Shown here one piece after another: positions 18,226 through 26,181 of a stretch of DNA of 36,222 nt. The DNA lies in contig JAJTYR010000034.1 in NCBI GenBank assembly GCA_021463505.1, positions 1 to 36,222 on the forward strand. Reading direction: 5' to 3'. Below the pieces are notes generated by a model, which worked only from the letters and a program-made list of their open reading frames with translations, made no database searches and was not told the DNA's origin. Origin of the DNA: Burkholderiaceae bacterium (GTDB taxonomy: Bacteria > Pseudomonadota > Gammaproteobacteria > Burkholderiales > Burkholderiaceae_E). The translations under genes were made by a program, and so were the position numbers. Every line of letters starts with the position of its first letter. Position 1 is the stretch's first letter.

Positions 18226-19344
18226 ATGGACGAGAGAACGGCGGGGCGGCTCGAACTGGTCGGCCTTCGCGCTCGCCGGCTACTGGCTCCCCGAACGAGC
18301 AACGGCGCCACGGCCGCGGAGAGCTTCGATGGCGGCCGGGGACCGCCCCACGCCGGTGACGAGCGGCGGATCGCTACCCGGATCGCCGCCGAGTCGTCGC
18401 TAGATGCCGATTCCGCCAACGCGGTGGCGCACGACATCGTCGAGCGCGCGCAGTCAGCATTGGATCGGATGCTCGCCGACGACTGGAACGGCAGCCTGGC
18501 CGACGAGGACGCCGTCGCGCTCGAATCCGTGCTTCATGTCCGTGGGCGCCCGGCGCTTCGCGTCATTGGCGATCGCCTGGAGTCGTTGGAGCACCACCCC
18601 GGCTCCGAGTTCTGGCAGGACCTCATCGGCGACTACGAAGACAGGATCGTCGCTGCCACGGCTGCGACCGGCGCTGTGATTGTGAGCTGGTTCAGCAGCG
18701 GCAATCCGCCGTGGGTGCAGGGAACGGCGTGGCTGACCGCGCCGAATCGTGTAGTGACTAACCGGCACGTGCTGATGGCCGGGCGACCGGAGTCTCATCT
18801 GGTCGCCTCCGCGAGCGATGGGTCGGCGCCGAAGCTCAAGTCGGGTATCGAGCTCTATCTGGACTTCACCCATGATCATCGTGCGCCCGGCGTCCAGACA
18901 CGCCGCCGCGTGACCTCGGTTCTTTTCGTCGCAAAGGCGGATGACCCGGTCGATATCGCGGTACTTCAGATAGAGGCGTTCGCCGAGAGAACGCCGCTAC
19001 TGCTCGCGCCTGTCGGTGCGGCGACTCCGGGCAACTTGGTCGTCGTCGGTCACCCCAGTCCGATGGCCGGAATTCCTGCCACCGTGCAGGCGGTCTTCGG
19101 AACGCCCGACGGAAGAAAACGAGCGAGCTTCGGCAAACGGCTCGACAGCCCGCGCCTCGGTGAGTTCGTCCACGACGCGTCGACGATCGGCGGTTACTCG
19201 GGCGGTCCGGTGGTCGGAATCAGCAATGGGCTGGTCAGCGGTCTGCATTACTTCGGCGACCCGGCGTCCGGCAACCTGGCGGTCGCGGCCGACGCGATCA
19301 GAGAGCATGCCGCATTCCCTTGGATCATGCCACCGGGCCAATGA
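18226..19344 (+). CDS. Trypsin-like serine protease
   Basis: The protein has 372 residues and an intact S1-type triad: H181 in VVTNRHVL, D243 in DDPVDIAVLQIE and S325 in IGGYSGGPVVG. Residues 1-145 are a charged, Ala-rich, mostly helical N-terminal region that I do not recognise; it may be an adaptor docking onto the ATPase of the operon. There is no signal peptide, so a cytoplasmic location is expected. The start is uncertain because no good ribosome site precedes ATG 18226 (only AGG, 2 bases away); coupling from the upstream stop 22 bp away may help. Its end overlaps the next start (ATGA), and that gene also encodes a trypsin-like protein, though the two differ clearly outside the active-site motifs. 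Confidence 0.85.
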   Translation: MDERTAGRLELVGLRARRLLAPRTSNGATAAESFDGGRGPPHAGDERRIATRIAAESSLDADSANAVAHDIVERAQSALDRMLADDWNGSLADEDAVALESVLHVRGRPALRVIGDRLESLEHHPGSEFWQDLIGDYEDRIVAATAATGAVIVSWFSSGNPPWVQGTAWLTAPNRVVTNRHVLMAGRPESHLVASASDGSAPKLKSGIELYLDFTHDHRAPGVQTRRRVTSVLFVAKADDPVDIAVLQIEAFAERTPLLLAPVGAATPGNLVVVGHPSPMAGIPATVQAVFGTPDGRKRASFGKRLDSPRLGEFVHDASTIGGYSGGPVVGISNGLVSGLHYFGDPASGNLAVAADAIREHAAFPWIMPPGQ

Positions 19345-21482
19345 CTCTAGAAGAAATTATCCTGCTACGGATCCCGCCGGCGATGCTTGAGCGGGTGGTG
19401 TTCGACCAGGGCGTGCTGGACGCGGTGCGCCGGACCAGCCTGTTCAAGGCGTCGGGGTTGTCGGCGCAGCAGATCGCGCAGCAGACCGTCGAAGCGTACG
19501 GAGCGGACAAACCGCGACTTGCGCTCGGGCTGTACGAGCAGGTGTTCCAGACGGACTGGGACACAGCCCGGCTGCTGTTCCAGCACTTCAACAGCCGCCC
19601 CGACATGTACTACTACAACCATCAGGCGAGCCTTGTCAGCCGGATCCCAACGCTTCCGCTACGCGAGCTCAGCACGTTCCTCGACGCGGTCAAGGGCCGC
19701 GTGTGCCTCATCGTGTCGCGCCGGGGAGATGCCGGGCCAATCGTTCGCGGCACGGGATTCCTCGTGGGTCCTGATCTGATCCTAACCTGCAAGCACGTGC
19801 TCAAGAGCTTTCCACAGAACGAAGACGTGACCGCCAATGGAAATCGGATCGAGGTCGTCTTCGATTTCCATTACGGCGAACCCGTTGAGCAGGTCGAGCA
19901 GAACGTGCCGCTGACGCGCAAGGTCGGACTCCACAAGAACTGGCACGTGGCGAGCAGTTCCGACGTGAATCCCGATGGTCTGCTCGGCGTACTGGACCCC
20001 GATGTTGCCCAGCGGGTGAGTCATTCGCTCGACTTCGCGCTGGTGCGCCTCGACCAGAAGGTCGGGCTGCAGCCGGTCGAGACGGCGGGTGGGCGGCGGC
20101 GCCTGTGGGTCAGGTTTCCGCCGGACACGGTGCCGCAAGGGCTTCAGCCCGACGACTGGATCATCATTCCGCAGCATCCCAACGGCCTTCCTCAGCGCAT
20201 CGACCTCGGCCGCTTCCGGGAATGCGACCAGACGAAGACCCGGATCCGTTACAGCACCAATACCGCCCACGGAACTTCCGGCGCCCCCTGCTTCAACCAT
20301 CGGTACGAGCTGGTCGGAATTCACAATGCGTATGTAGGGCCGCCGGCAAAGCCGCTCGCGAATCAGGCCATCCGGCTCGACCACATCGCCGCAGTGGTAC
20401 GGGCCTACCTGACGGACGGAGAGAATCTGTCACGGTATGCTAAGCGCTGGTCCACGTCGCGCCCCAACGAAGCACCGCGTGCGATCCTCGGCCGGGACAA
20501 GCTACTCGATTGGCTCGAAGCGTCGCCCGAGGCGCGCACGCTGGCCGGGCGCGTGTACGTCGCGCAGACGAGCGACGAGGGCGCAGGCTGCACGTTCTCG
20601 ATCGACGTCCTTCACGCTGAAATCCGCGACACTCGGACGCCCAGGGCGATCTATGGGTCGGCCGGCCAGCAGCTGCCGTCCACCGCGGAGGACTTCCTCA
20701 TCTCGCTCATTCGTGAGTTGGGCATCGATCTGCAGCGCATGTTGGCCGAGGCGACGGCGCAGCCCATGCCGCCGCGACCGACCGAAAGCGCCCCTGGCAA
20801 ACCGTCCGCACCGCTGACTGGCGAGGTAGACAAGCTCGAGCGGTGGCGGTCGGAGGAGTTGCCTAAGTGGCTTGGAGATGTCATTACCGCGCACGTTGAG
20901 AGAAAGATCGATGCGCGCGCGGCAGCTCGTCAAGCGGTTGATGTGCTGCAACAGCAAGGCGTCGATGTGCCGCGAGAGCTCCAGGAGAAGGCAGACGCGC
21001 CGACCGAAATCTGGGTCTTCCCGAATGCTTGGGACGTCGCGTACGTCGTCGTCGACGACCTCCGCGCACCGAGCTACAACGGTCCGGGGACACGCACCGA
21101 GCTGACGGGAGACGTGCAAAGCCTGTTGGCCGCGCTGGTCAAAGGGAAGCCCGAGGCTTCGATGCACCCCGGCCTGAAGCGCCTGCGGTGGATGTTTCTG
21201 GGACGCCTGCCCGACTTCATCGCAGTGGGCGACGCCGATGGCAACGGCGCCACGCTCGAGGCGCTGAATCCGACCGCTGCCGGGCAGAACGAGATCCTCG
21301 GCGTGTTCACGCGGATGGCCGACACGCACATGACGCTGGGTCTTGGCTTACCGGTGGCGCGCGCATCAGTGGGCCTGATCGCGCAGGTCGCAAACAACGA
21401 GCATGTCAACCGGCGGATGGCCGCGCTGCAGAACGCGGTCAACGAGTGGTCGGCAAACCTGCTCAAGGAACTCGCGAGCTGA
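19341..21482 (+). CDS. Trypsin-like protease with C-terminal degenerate NTPase domain
   Basis: The protein has 713 residues. ATG 19341 overlaps the previous stop (ATGA). Residues about 1-110 are a helical domain that could be a small adaptor such as those found on STAND-linked effectors. The trypsin-like domain (about 115-355) keeps its triad: H152 in TCKHVL, D231 in LDFALV and S313 in AHGTSGAP. The region from 384 on begins LGRDKLLDWLEASPEA, the usual lead-in to a STAND-like NTPase. At the Walker A position it reads DEGAGCT (412-418), with Cys in place of the essential Lys. A Walker B-like AYVVVDDL (567-574) and a later RLRWMFLG strand keep the layout of such a domain. It is therefore probably a non-hydrolysing pseudo-NTPase or docking module. 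The STAND gene starts 3 bp after its stop. Confidence 0.85.
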   Translation: MTLEEIILLRIPPAMLERVVFDQGVLDAVRRTSLFKASGLSAQQIAQQTVEAYGADKPRLALGLYEQVFQTDWDTARLLFQHFNSRPDMYYYNHQASLVSRIPTLPLRELSTFLDAVKGRVCLIVSRRGDAGPIVRGTGFLVGPDLILTCKHVLKSFPQNEDVTANGNRIEVVFDFHYGEPVEQVEQNVPLTRKVGLHKNWHVASSSDVNPDGLLGVLDPDVAQRVSHSLDFALVRLDQKVGLQPVETAGGRRRLWVRFPPDTVPQGLQPDDWIIIPQHPNGLPQRIDLGRFRECDQTKTRIRYSTNTAHGTSGAPCFNHRYELVGIHNAYVGPPAKPLANQAIRLDHIAAVVRAYLTDGENLSRYAKRWSTSRPNEAPRAILGRDKLLDWLEASPEARTLAGRVYVAQTSDEGAGCTFSIDVLHAEIRDTRTPRAIYGSAGQQLPSTAEDFLISLIRELGIDLQRMLAEATAQPMPPRPTESAPGKPSAPLTGEVDKLERWRSEELPKWLGDVITAHVERKIDARAAARQAVDVLQQQGVDVPRELQEKADAPTEIWVFPNAWDVAYVVVDDLRAPSYNGPGTRTELTGDVQSLLAALVKGKPEASMHPGLKRLRWMFLGRLPDFIAVGDADGNGATLEALNPTAAGQNEILGVFTRMADTHMTLGLGLPVARASVGLIAQVANNEHVNRRMAALQNAVNEWSANLLKELAS

Positions 21483-21485
21483 CCG

Positions 21486-24400
21486 ATGACCGCGCCCGAA
21501 TCGGAAGAGGTCTTTCTCCGCATGATGCGCGAGGCGCTGGAGCAGCCGACGCTCCAACTAGAACAGGCGCTGAAGAATCCGATGGCCGAGCTGTTGCTGC
21601 AGACGCTGGCCCGCGGCTCGGCGTCGGTCGAGCAAGAAGCCGTCAAGGTCGAGACGCCCGTCGGCCTGACCGAGTTTGCCGGTTCGCAATCAGTGATTCG
21701 CGCAGCGGTCGAAGACACGTTCGACGTTGGCGAACTGACCGCAACGCCGGCGGAGAACGCCGCGCTGCTCGAGGCGTCCGACCTCGTGACGATCGGCGGC
21801 CTGCGCCGCCTGCGACTGAAGGATGCCGCGCGCGCCGAGGTGCTCTCGGCGGTACGGCCGGGCGACATATACCAGCGGCTACTCGATGAGCTGATGCGGG
21901 CGGATGCCGAGGCGCACGAGGAGATTGGGCGCGATCCGGTTCGCCTACCTTCGGCGTGGCTTCGTTGCCTACTGTCAGGGGAGTTCCGCGATCTCGACAG
22001 CGCGCCGCCTAGCGAGCTGCGGGCGGCTCTCGCGGCTCGCGACAGGCTCCGCCTCGTGCGCAATCTCGCGCCAAACGTTCCTTCGTCCGATGAGCTTGCC
22101 CGACGTGTCGGGCTCGCCGAATTGCTCGAGCCGTTGCGCTTGCTGATCGGCGCTGAAGGCGGATGGGACGGAACGCCTCGCCGCGATCGTTTTGTTGGCC
22201 GCGAAGACGAATTGACGAAGCTGCGCGCATTCGTCGACGAGCTCGACTCACGATCGGCCACGGAATTCGTCCAGCGCGTTTCGGCAAGGGCGGCTAGCGC
22301 GATCTTCGGGAGCGAAAGGCCGGGGCTGATGATCATCGAGGCGCACGGCGGCCTAGGCAAGTCCGCGCTCATCGCGAAGTTCGTGCTCGACCACGCGCTC
22401 GACCAGTCGCGCCAGTTTCCGTTTGCGTACCTGGACTTCGATCGCGCAACGCTGAATCCCGAACGGCCGCATCAGATCCTGCTCGAGGTTTCGAGGCAGG
22501 TGGCGTTGCAGTATCCCACGGCCTACGCGGATCTGACGCGCCTCGGCGACCACATTCGTGCCGAGTTCGTCCAGGTCGCTGGCGCCGCGGCGAGTAAGAC
22601 CGCGGACATCGCCGATCCCTTCTCGATGTTCGTGGAGATCGTTCGGGAGCACGCCACGTTCGGCAGGCGAGCGCTTCTGCTCGTGTTCGACACGATGGAA
22701 GTGGTCCAGTGGGATCCGACGGCGATCGACCGGCTGGCGTGGCTCATCGATCAGTTCCGCATCAAGGGCCTGGACGAGCTTCGCGTGGTGGCATCCGGCC
22801 GCGCCGACATCCCGGAGTTCCGCCGGGCGCGCGGAGAGCGGGTCCCCACGACAAAGATCAAGCTGAAGCCGCTTCCGGTTGCCGACGCGCGGCAGATGGC
22901 GGACAAGCTCGGCGCCGGCGCCCTCGGAGGCGCGTGGCAGGGGGAATGGTCCAACGCAATCGTCAGGGGGAAGGCAAGCGAGAGCGTGTCGCTCTTCTCG
23001 TTCCTGACGCCGCCGACGAAATCCCGCGATGACGTTCGCCGTGAGCCGCTTGCGGTGCGCGTGGCAGTCGACCTGATCGCCCATGCCGACGCAAGGGAGC
23101 GCCCGGGGCTAGCAGCAGAGATCGCCGGCATCGGCGTCGATGCCAGCGACGATTTTGTCGCCCGCCTGTACGAGAGACGCATCGTCAGCCACGTCCGTGA
23201 TGCCAAGGCGGGAAAGCTCGCTTGGCCCGGACTGGTGATCCGCCGCATCACGCCCGAGATGGCCGTCGAGCTGCTCGCGCCATTGTGCGGCCTGTCCGCA
23301 GACGATGCGAGTGCCGCGTTTTCCGCCCTGGGACAGGAAGTGTGGATGGTGACGCGCGAGAGCGACGGTGCCCTGAAACACCTTCCCCACCTTCGCTCGC
23401 GCACGCTGCCGCTGATGCGCAACAAGGACGAAGCAGAGTTCGTCAAAGTGGCGCGCGCGGCGGTCGAGTATTACGAGAAGCTCCGCAACCGAAGTTACGT
23501 CGACAACGCGGAGTGGATCTACTACAGGCTACTGGCCGGCGAGGATCCCGTCGGCGTCGACGCCGACGTCACACCCGAAGTTCTCCAATCGCTCGCGTCG
23601 GCCGCGGGCGACTTTGCGCCACAAAGCCCGGCAGCGAGCTACATCGCGTCGCGAACGGCGCGCAGGAGGCTTTCTCCCGGGCGGATGAGGCAGCTGACGC
23701 CGCGCGACGCGCTGCATCACCTCGTCGCCGCCGCGCCGAACGCGTTCGAGTTCGATGACGTCACTGTGGACAGCGCCGCTCTTGAGGTGGCGGGCCGCCT
23801 CCGATCCGAAGACCTCGGAGATCTCTTGCCGTGGGCGCGCGCTCTGTGGATCAAGAGCGGTGCTTGGTCGAGGTTGCCGGCCGCAGCATCGCCAGAGTAT
23901 CTTCCTGGTCCCACGCTGCGCGCCCACATGTACTGGATGGCGCGCACCGTGGGTCTACAGAGGCGCAGTGCCATGACGATGCACCTCCTGCAGCACCAGG
24001 CGGTCGCAAAGCGCTCTACGAGAGAAGAAGAGAGTTACGACTTCCGCGCCACGGTCCAGGCCATGGCAATCGCGCGGCTGGCCGCAAACGAGACGGCAGC
24101 ATTCGAGAAACTTGACTTGGCGTTAGCCGGTAAGCTCGAAGGAATGAAGCCGAACCCGCTCGCCTCGACGCAAGCGGCGCTGCGCACAGCCATCGTGCTG
24201 GGACGGTTCTGCCAGCGCCCAGCGCTCAGCCTTTGGCTGGCCAGCCGCCGACGCGGGAGTTACCAGCGCGCGAGAAACCCAACGTTCTCGCTCGCGGAGC
24301 TGCAGGCGTTGGGCAGCGCGGTGCCCGATGCAGAGGGCTTCTTCCCGAGTGGCTTCGAGTCGCCTAAGCGCTTCGACGATGAACGACTCGTCGCCACCGC

Positions 24401-25229
24401 ATCGCACTTCCTCGACCAGTTCGAGGGCGGGGAATCGACCCGCACAGACGGCTTGTCGGGGCGAGCGCTTGCGCGCGTCTTCGCGTGCCGCGACGAGGAC
24501 TGGATCGTACCGTTGGGCTATGCGGCCGAGCGCGCGCTTAAGGGCAAGGCGCGGGCGAAACTTGCACGACGGTTGCAAGGCTACCGCGTGGATGACCTGG
24601 GCGCGACGTCCTCGGAGGTGACGGCCGATGCGCTGACTGGCATGTTCATCGCCGACGAAGCCAGCGACATCGGCGGCTATGCGCGGTTCATCCTCGAGAT
24701 TTGCGGTCCGGACGATGCGGCATCGGTGGACTTAGCGAGGCTGCTCGACTACCGACAAGCCTGGAACGACGCGATCGCATCCCTTCTCGGCGCCGAGACT
24801 CTATCGTCCGGTGCGAGCGAGGAGACGGCGGCGGACCCGGATGAGCCACCCGCACCCGGCCCCGTGATCCACCGGGACGACCTGCAGAAGGGTCGGTGGG
24901 GCGGCAAGGACGAACTGGCGGGCCGCAGGTTGCGCGCCGTGCTCGAAAGCATCGAACACGACGTCTTCTACTTCAGTCTGATCGTCGAATCGAGCGACGG
25001 CAGCCCACTGGCCGCGCCCGTCGTCTTCCATTTGCACGACACGTACCCGCGCAACGTAGTGACCATCAGGCGCATCAAGGAAGGCCGCGAAGCCACGCTG
25101 GACCAATGGAACGCGTACGGCGTCTTTGCGGTTGGCGTTCAGGTTCGGGATGCAAAGGGCCGATGGGTATCCTTGGAACTGGATCTTGCGACCCTTCCGA
25201 ATCTGCCGAGGCGGTTCCTGAAGCGATGA
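21486..25229 (+). CDS. STAND-type ATPase with C-terminal prokaryotic YEATS-like domain
   Basis: The protein has 1247 residues. Residues 1-230 are helical. FVGREDELTKLRAF at 236-249 is the standard entry to a STAND/AAA ATPase. Walker A is EAHGGLGKSA (285-294, K292), and Walker B is ALLLVFDTMEVVQW (396-409, D402). A downstream SGRAD motif (438-441) fits a sensor region. Residues about 620-1110 are a long helical repeat-like array, the usual sensor part of such proteins. After a Pro/Asp/Glu-rich linker (about 1105-1130), residues about 1140-1240 (FHLHDTYP, then YGVFAVGV and LELDLATLP) match the pattern of prokaryotic YEATS domains attached to conflict-system proteins. It has no ribosome site of its own and begins 3 bp after the preceding stop, so it is coupled to the third protease. 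Its probable role is the NTP-dependent sensor/switch that assembles on a signal and activates the proteases. Confidence 0.85.
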   Translation: MTAPESEEVFLRMMREALEQPTLQLEQALKNPMAELLLQTLARGSASVEQEAVKVETPVGLTEFAGSQSVIRAAVEDTFDVGELTATPAENAALLEASDLVTIGGLRRLRLKDAARAEVLSAVRPGDIYQRLLDELMRADAEAHEEIGRDPVRLPSAWLRCLLSGEFRDLDSAPPSELRAALAARDRLRLVRNLAPNVPSSDELARRVGLAELLEPLRLLIGAEGGWDGTPRRDRFVGREDELTKLRAFVDELDSRSATEFVQRVSARAASAIFGSERPGLMIIEAHGGLGKSALIAKFVLDHALDQSRQFPFAYLDFDRATLNPERPHQILLEVSRQVALQYPTAYADLTRLGDHIRAEFVQVAGAAASKTADIADPFSMFVEIVREHATFGRRALLLVFDTMEVVQWDPTAIDRLAWLIDQFRIKGLDELRVVASGRADIPEFRRARGERVPTTKIKLKPLPVADARQMADKLGAGALGGAWQGEWSNAIVRGKASESVSLFSFLTPPTKSRDDVRREPLAVRVAVDLIAHADARERPGLAAEIAGIGVDASDDFVARLYERRIVSHVRDAKAGKLAWPGLVIRRITPEMAVELLAPLCGLSADDASAAFSALGQEVWMVTRESDGALKHLPHLRSRTLPLMRNKDEAEFVKVARAAVEYYEKLRNRSYVDNAEWIYYRLLAGEDPVGVDADVTPEVLQSLASAAGDFAPQSPAASYIASRTARRRLSPGRMRQLTPRDALHHLVAAAPNAFEFDDVTVDSAALEVAGRLRSEDLGDLLPWARALWIKSGAWSRLPAAASPEYLPGPTLRAHMYWMARTVGLQRRSAMTMHLLQHQAVAKRSTREEESYDFRATVQAMAIARLAANETAAFEKLDLALAGKLEGMKPNPLASTQAALRTAIVLGRFCQRPALSLWLASRRRGSYQRARNPTFSLAELQALGSAVPDAEGFFPSGFESPKRFDDERLVATASHFLDQFEGGESTRTDGLSGRALARVFACRDEDWIVPLGYAAERALKGKARAKLARRLQGYRVDDLGATSSEVTADALTGMFIADEASDIGGYARFILEICGPDDAASVDLARLLDYRQAWNDAIASLLGAETLSSGASEETAADPDEPPAPGPVIHRDDLQKGRWGGKDELAGRRLRAVLESIEHDVFYFSLIVESSDGSPLAAPVVFHLHDTYPRNVVTIRRIKEGREATLDQWNAYGVFAVGVQVRDAKGRWVSLELDLATLPNLPRRFLKR

Positions 25230-26143
25230 GCGCTCACCGCATGCGCCTTGTGGTCGGTGCAATTGACGTTGTGCATCCCTGGCAGGGCGTGGGAACCTGA
25301 ATGTGCATCGTCTCGCTCGGGGCGCTGCGTGAGGGCGGCGGCGCCTTGACGGTAAAAATATTGGCGTAAAGACTCGATGCGACAATGACTTATGTCGTTT
25401 GATGCCAGCGTCTTCTTGATGTCCCCTCAAGGGGGCAAATCGCCTGCTCAAGTGTCAGAGGTTGCATGCGAAGAACCGATAGACCGCGATAGATCTCGAA
25501 AGCTGGCCATCGTGAAAGCGCCGACTGTCCTCGATAGATGTCGATTGATGGTGAATGCTGCGCTTGGGGATCCCCGTCAAAGTGACGGTAAGGATGACGG
25601 TAAAACTCGGACGCTACGAGCCGAGCATCAAGCCAGACAACGACTTAGCGAAGCTGTTGATGATTGAGTGGGAGTAGGGGGACGAGCCGGCCCGTCGGGG
25701 CTGTCTCCAGCCTCGTTGCGTCGGGCGGCGTGCAAGCCGCGATAGGAAGGAGCGCCGCACGGGCGAAGCGCCTCACGAAGTGTTCGGTATCACCTTGATC
25801 GTTTCCTCGGGGCTGGTTGGCGATGGGTACGGGGACGCGCGTCGGGTCCTTGGCTATAGATACGGACTCCCGCGGAAAAGTGTCGGATCGCGGCATGACG
25901 GGTTGAGGTTCCCGTCGCTTGCTGGCGTCTGGTTGGGTTGATCTTCACTGAACAGCGAATATCGCCATCTCGTGAAATATCGGATGCCGCGCCTCCCCGA
26001 GGCGTGCAGGGCACAAGGTCGGGTGGCCATTCTTCGCACGCGCGGCCCGCTTTGTCATTACGACTGGAAGGTTCGTGTGGGCGTCGGGTCACGTTGTCCC
26101 GCACCGAGCCTGAGGCTTTGTGCGGCATCGAGATAACGCGCTC
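25230..26143. other. Long gene-poor region between the STAND operon and the AbiE unit
   Basis: I see no convincing gene here; open frames are short, lack ribosome sites and have no family resemblance. Its codon pattern and lower GC differ from the flanks, which suggests decayed or exchanged DNA. A weak GC hairpin (GGCGC 25321-25325 / GCGCC 25341-25345) without a T-run may end the upstream operon. TGACGGTAA occurs at 25347, 25583 and 25595. CGAT-type 8-mers occur in two pairs at 25477/25487 and 25532/25542. A 27-codon frame (25594-25677) might be the tail of a decayed gene. Confidence 0.5.
25477..25549. repeat. Four short CGATAGAT-like direct repeats in two pairs
   Basis: The copies are CGATAGAC (25477-25484), CGATAGAT (25487-25494), CGATAGAT (25532-25539) and CGATTGAT (25542-25549). 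Within each pair the copies are 10 bp apart, one helical turn, and the pairs are 55 bp apart. The spacing looks like a protein-binding array, but no regulator or adjacent promoter is evident. Confidence 0.4.
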
Positions 26144-26172
26144 TTGCACGATAACAGGACTCGTGTTATCGT
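26144..26172 (+). promoter_or_regulatory. Probable promoter of the AbiE-like operon
   Basis: TTGCAC (26144-26149) and TATCGT (26167-26172) are 17 bp apart. The -35 has only TTG in consensus, but the -10 matches four of six. Transcription would start near 26179, only about 3 bases before the ATG at 26182. No ribosome site precedes that ATG, so the two observations agree on an essentially leaderless mRNA. The promoter is covered by the inverted repeat at 26146-26174. Confidence 0.5.
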
Positions 26173-26174
26173 GC
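26146..26174. promoter_or_regulatory. Perfect 11-bp inverted repeat: likely AbiEi operator
   Basis: GCACGATAACA (26146-26156) and TGTTATCGTGC (26164-26174) are exact reverse complements separated by 7 bp. A further GATAAC half-site lies at 26132-26137. The repeat spans the spacer and -10 of the probable promoter and ends 7 bp before the start codon. Antitoxins of AbiE type are known to bind inverted repeats upstream of their own operon and repress it, so autoregulation by the 26182 gene product is the natural reading. Confidence 0.7.
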
Positions 26175-26181
26175 ATTCGCT

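Noticed and set aside
21074-22372. Open frame of 432 codons on the - strand, Ser/Arg-rich
   Set aside because: Antisense to the third protease and the STAND gene, whose motifs are clear; the Ser/Arg bias is that of a mirrored frame.
25319-25347. Terminator after the STAND gene
   Set aside because: Only five G-C pairs with a 15-base loop and no T-run; too weak to call, though mentioned with the gene-poor region.
25477-25549. CRISPR array
   Set aside because: The repeated units are only 8 bp with 2- and 37-bp gaps and no repeat/spacer regularity; no cas gene is near.
25392-25667. Possible 91-residue gene in the gene-poor region
   Set aside because: No ribosome site before the ATG, no recognisable fold or family, and the frame runs through the short repeats.
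25645-26176. Overlapping - strand frames of 83 and 128 codons
   Set aside because: Low-complexity Arg/Pro/Ser composition, no ribosome site; one starts inside the operator of the AbiE unit. A transposase remnant was considered but no transposase motif is visible.
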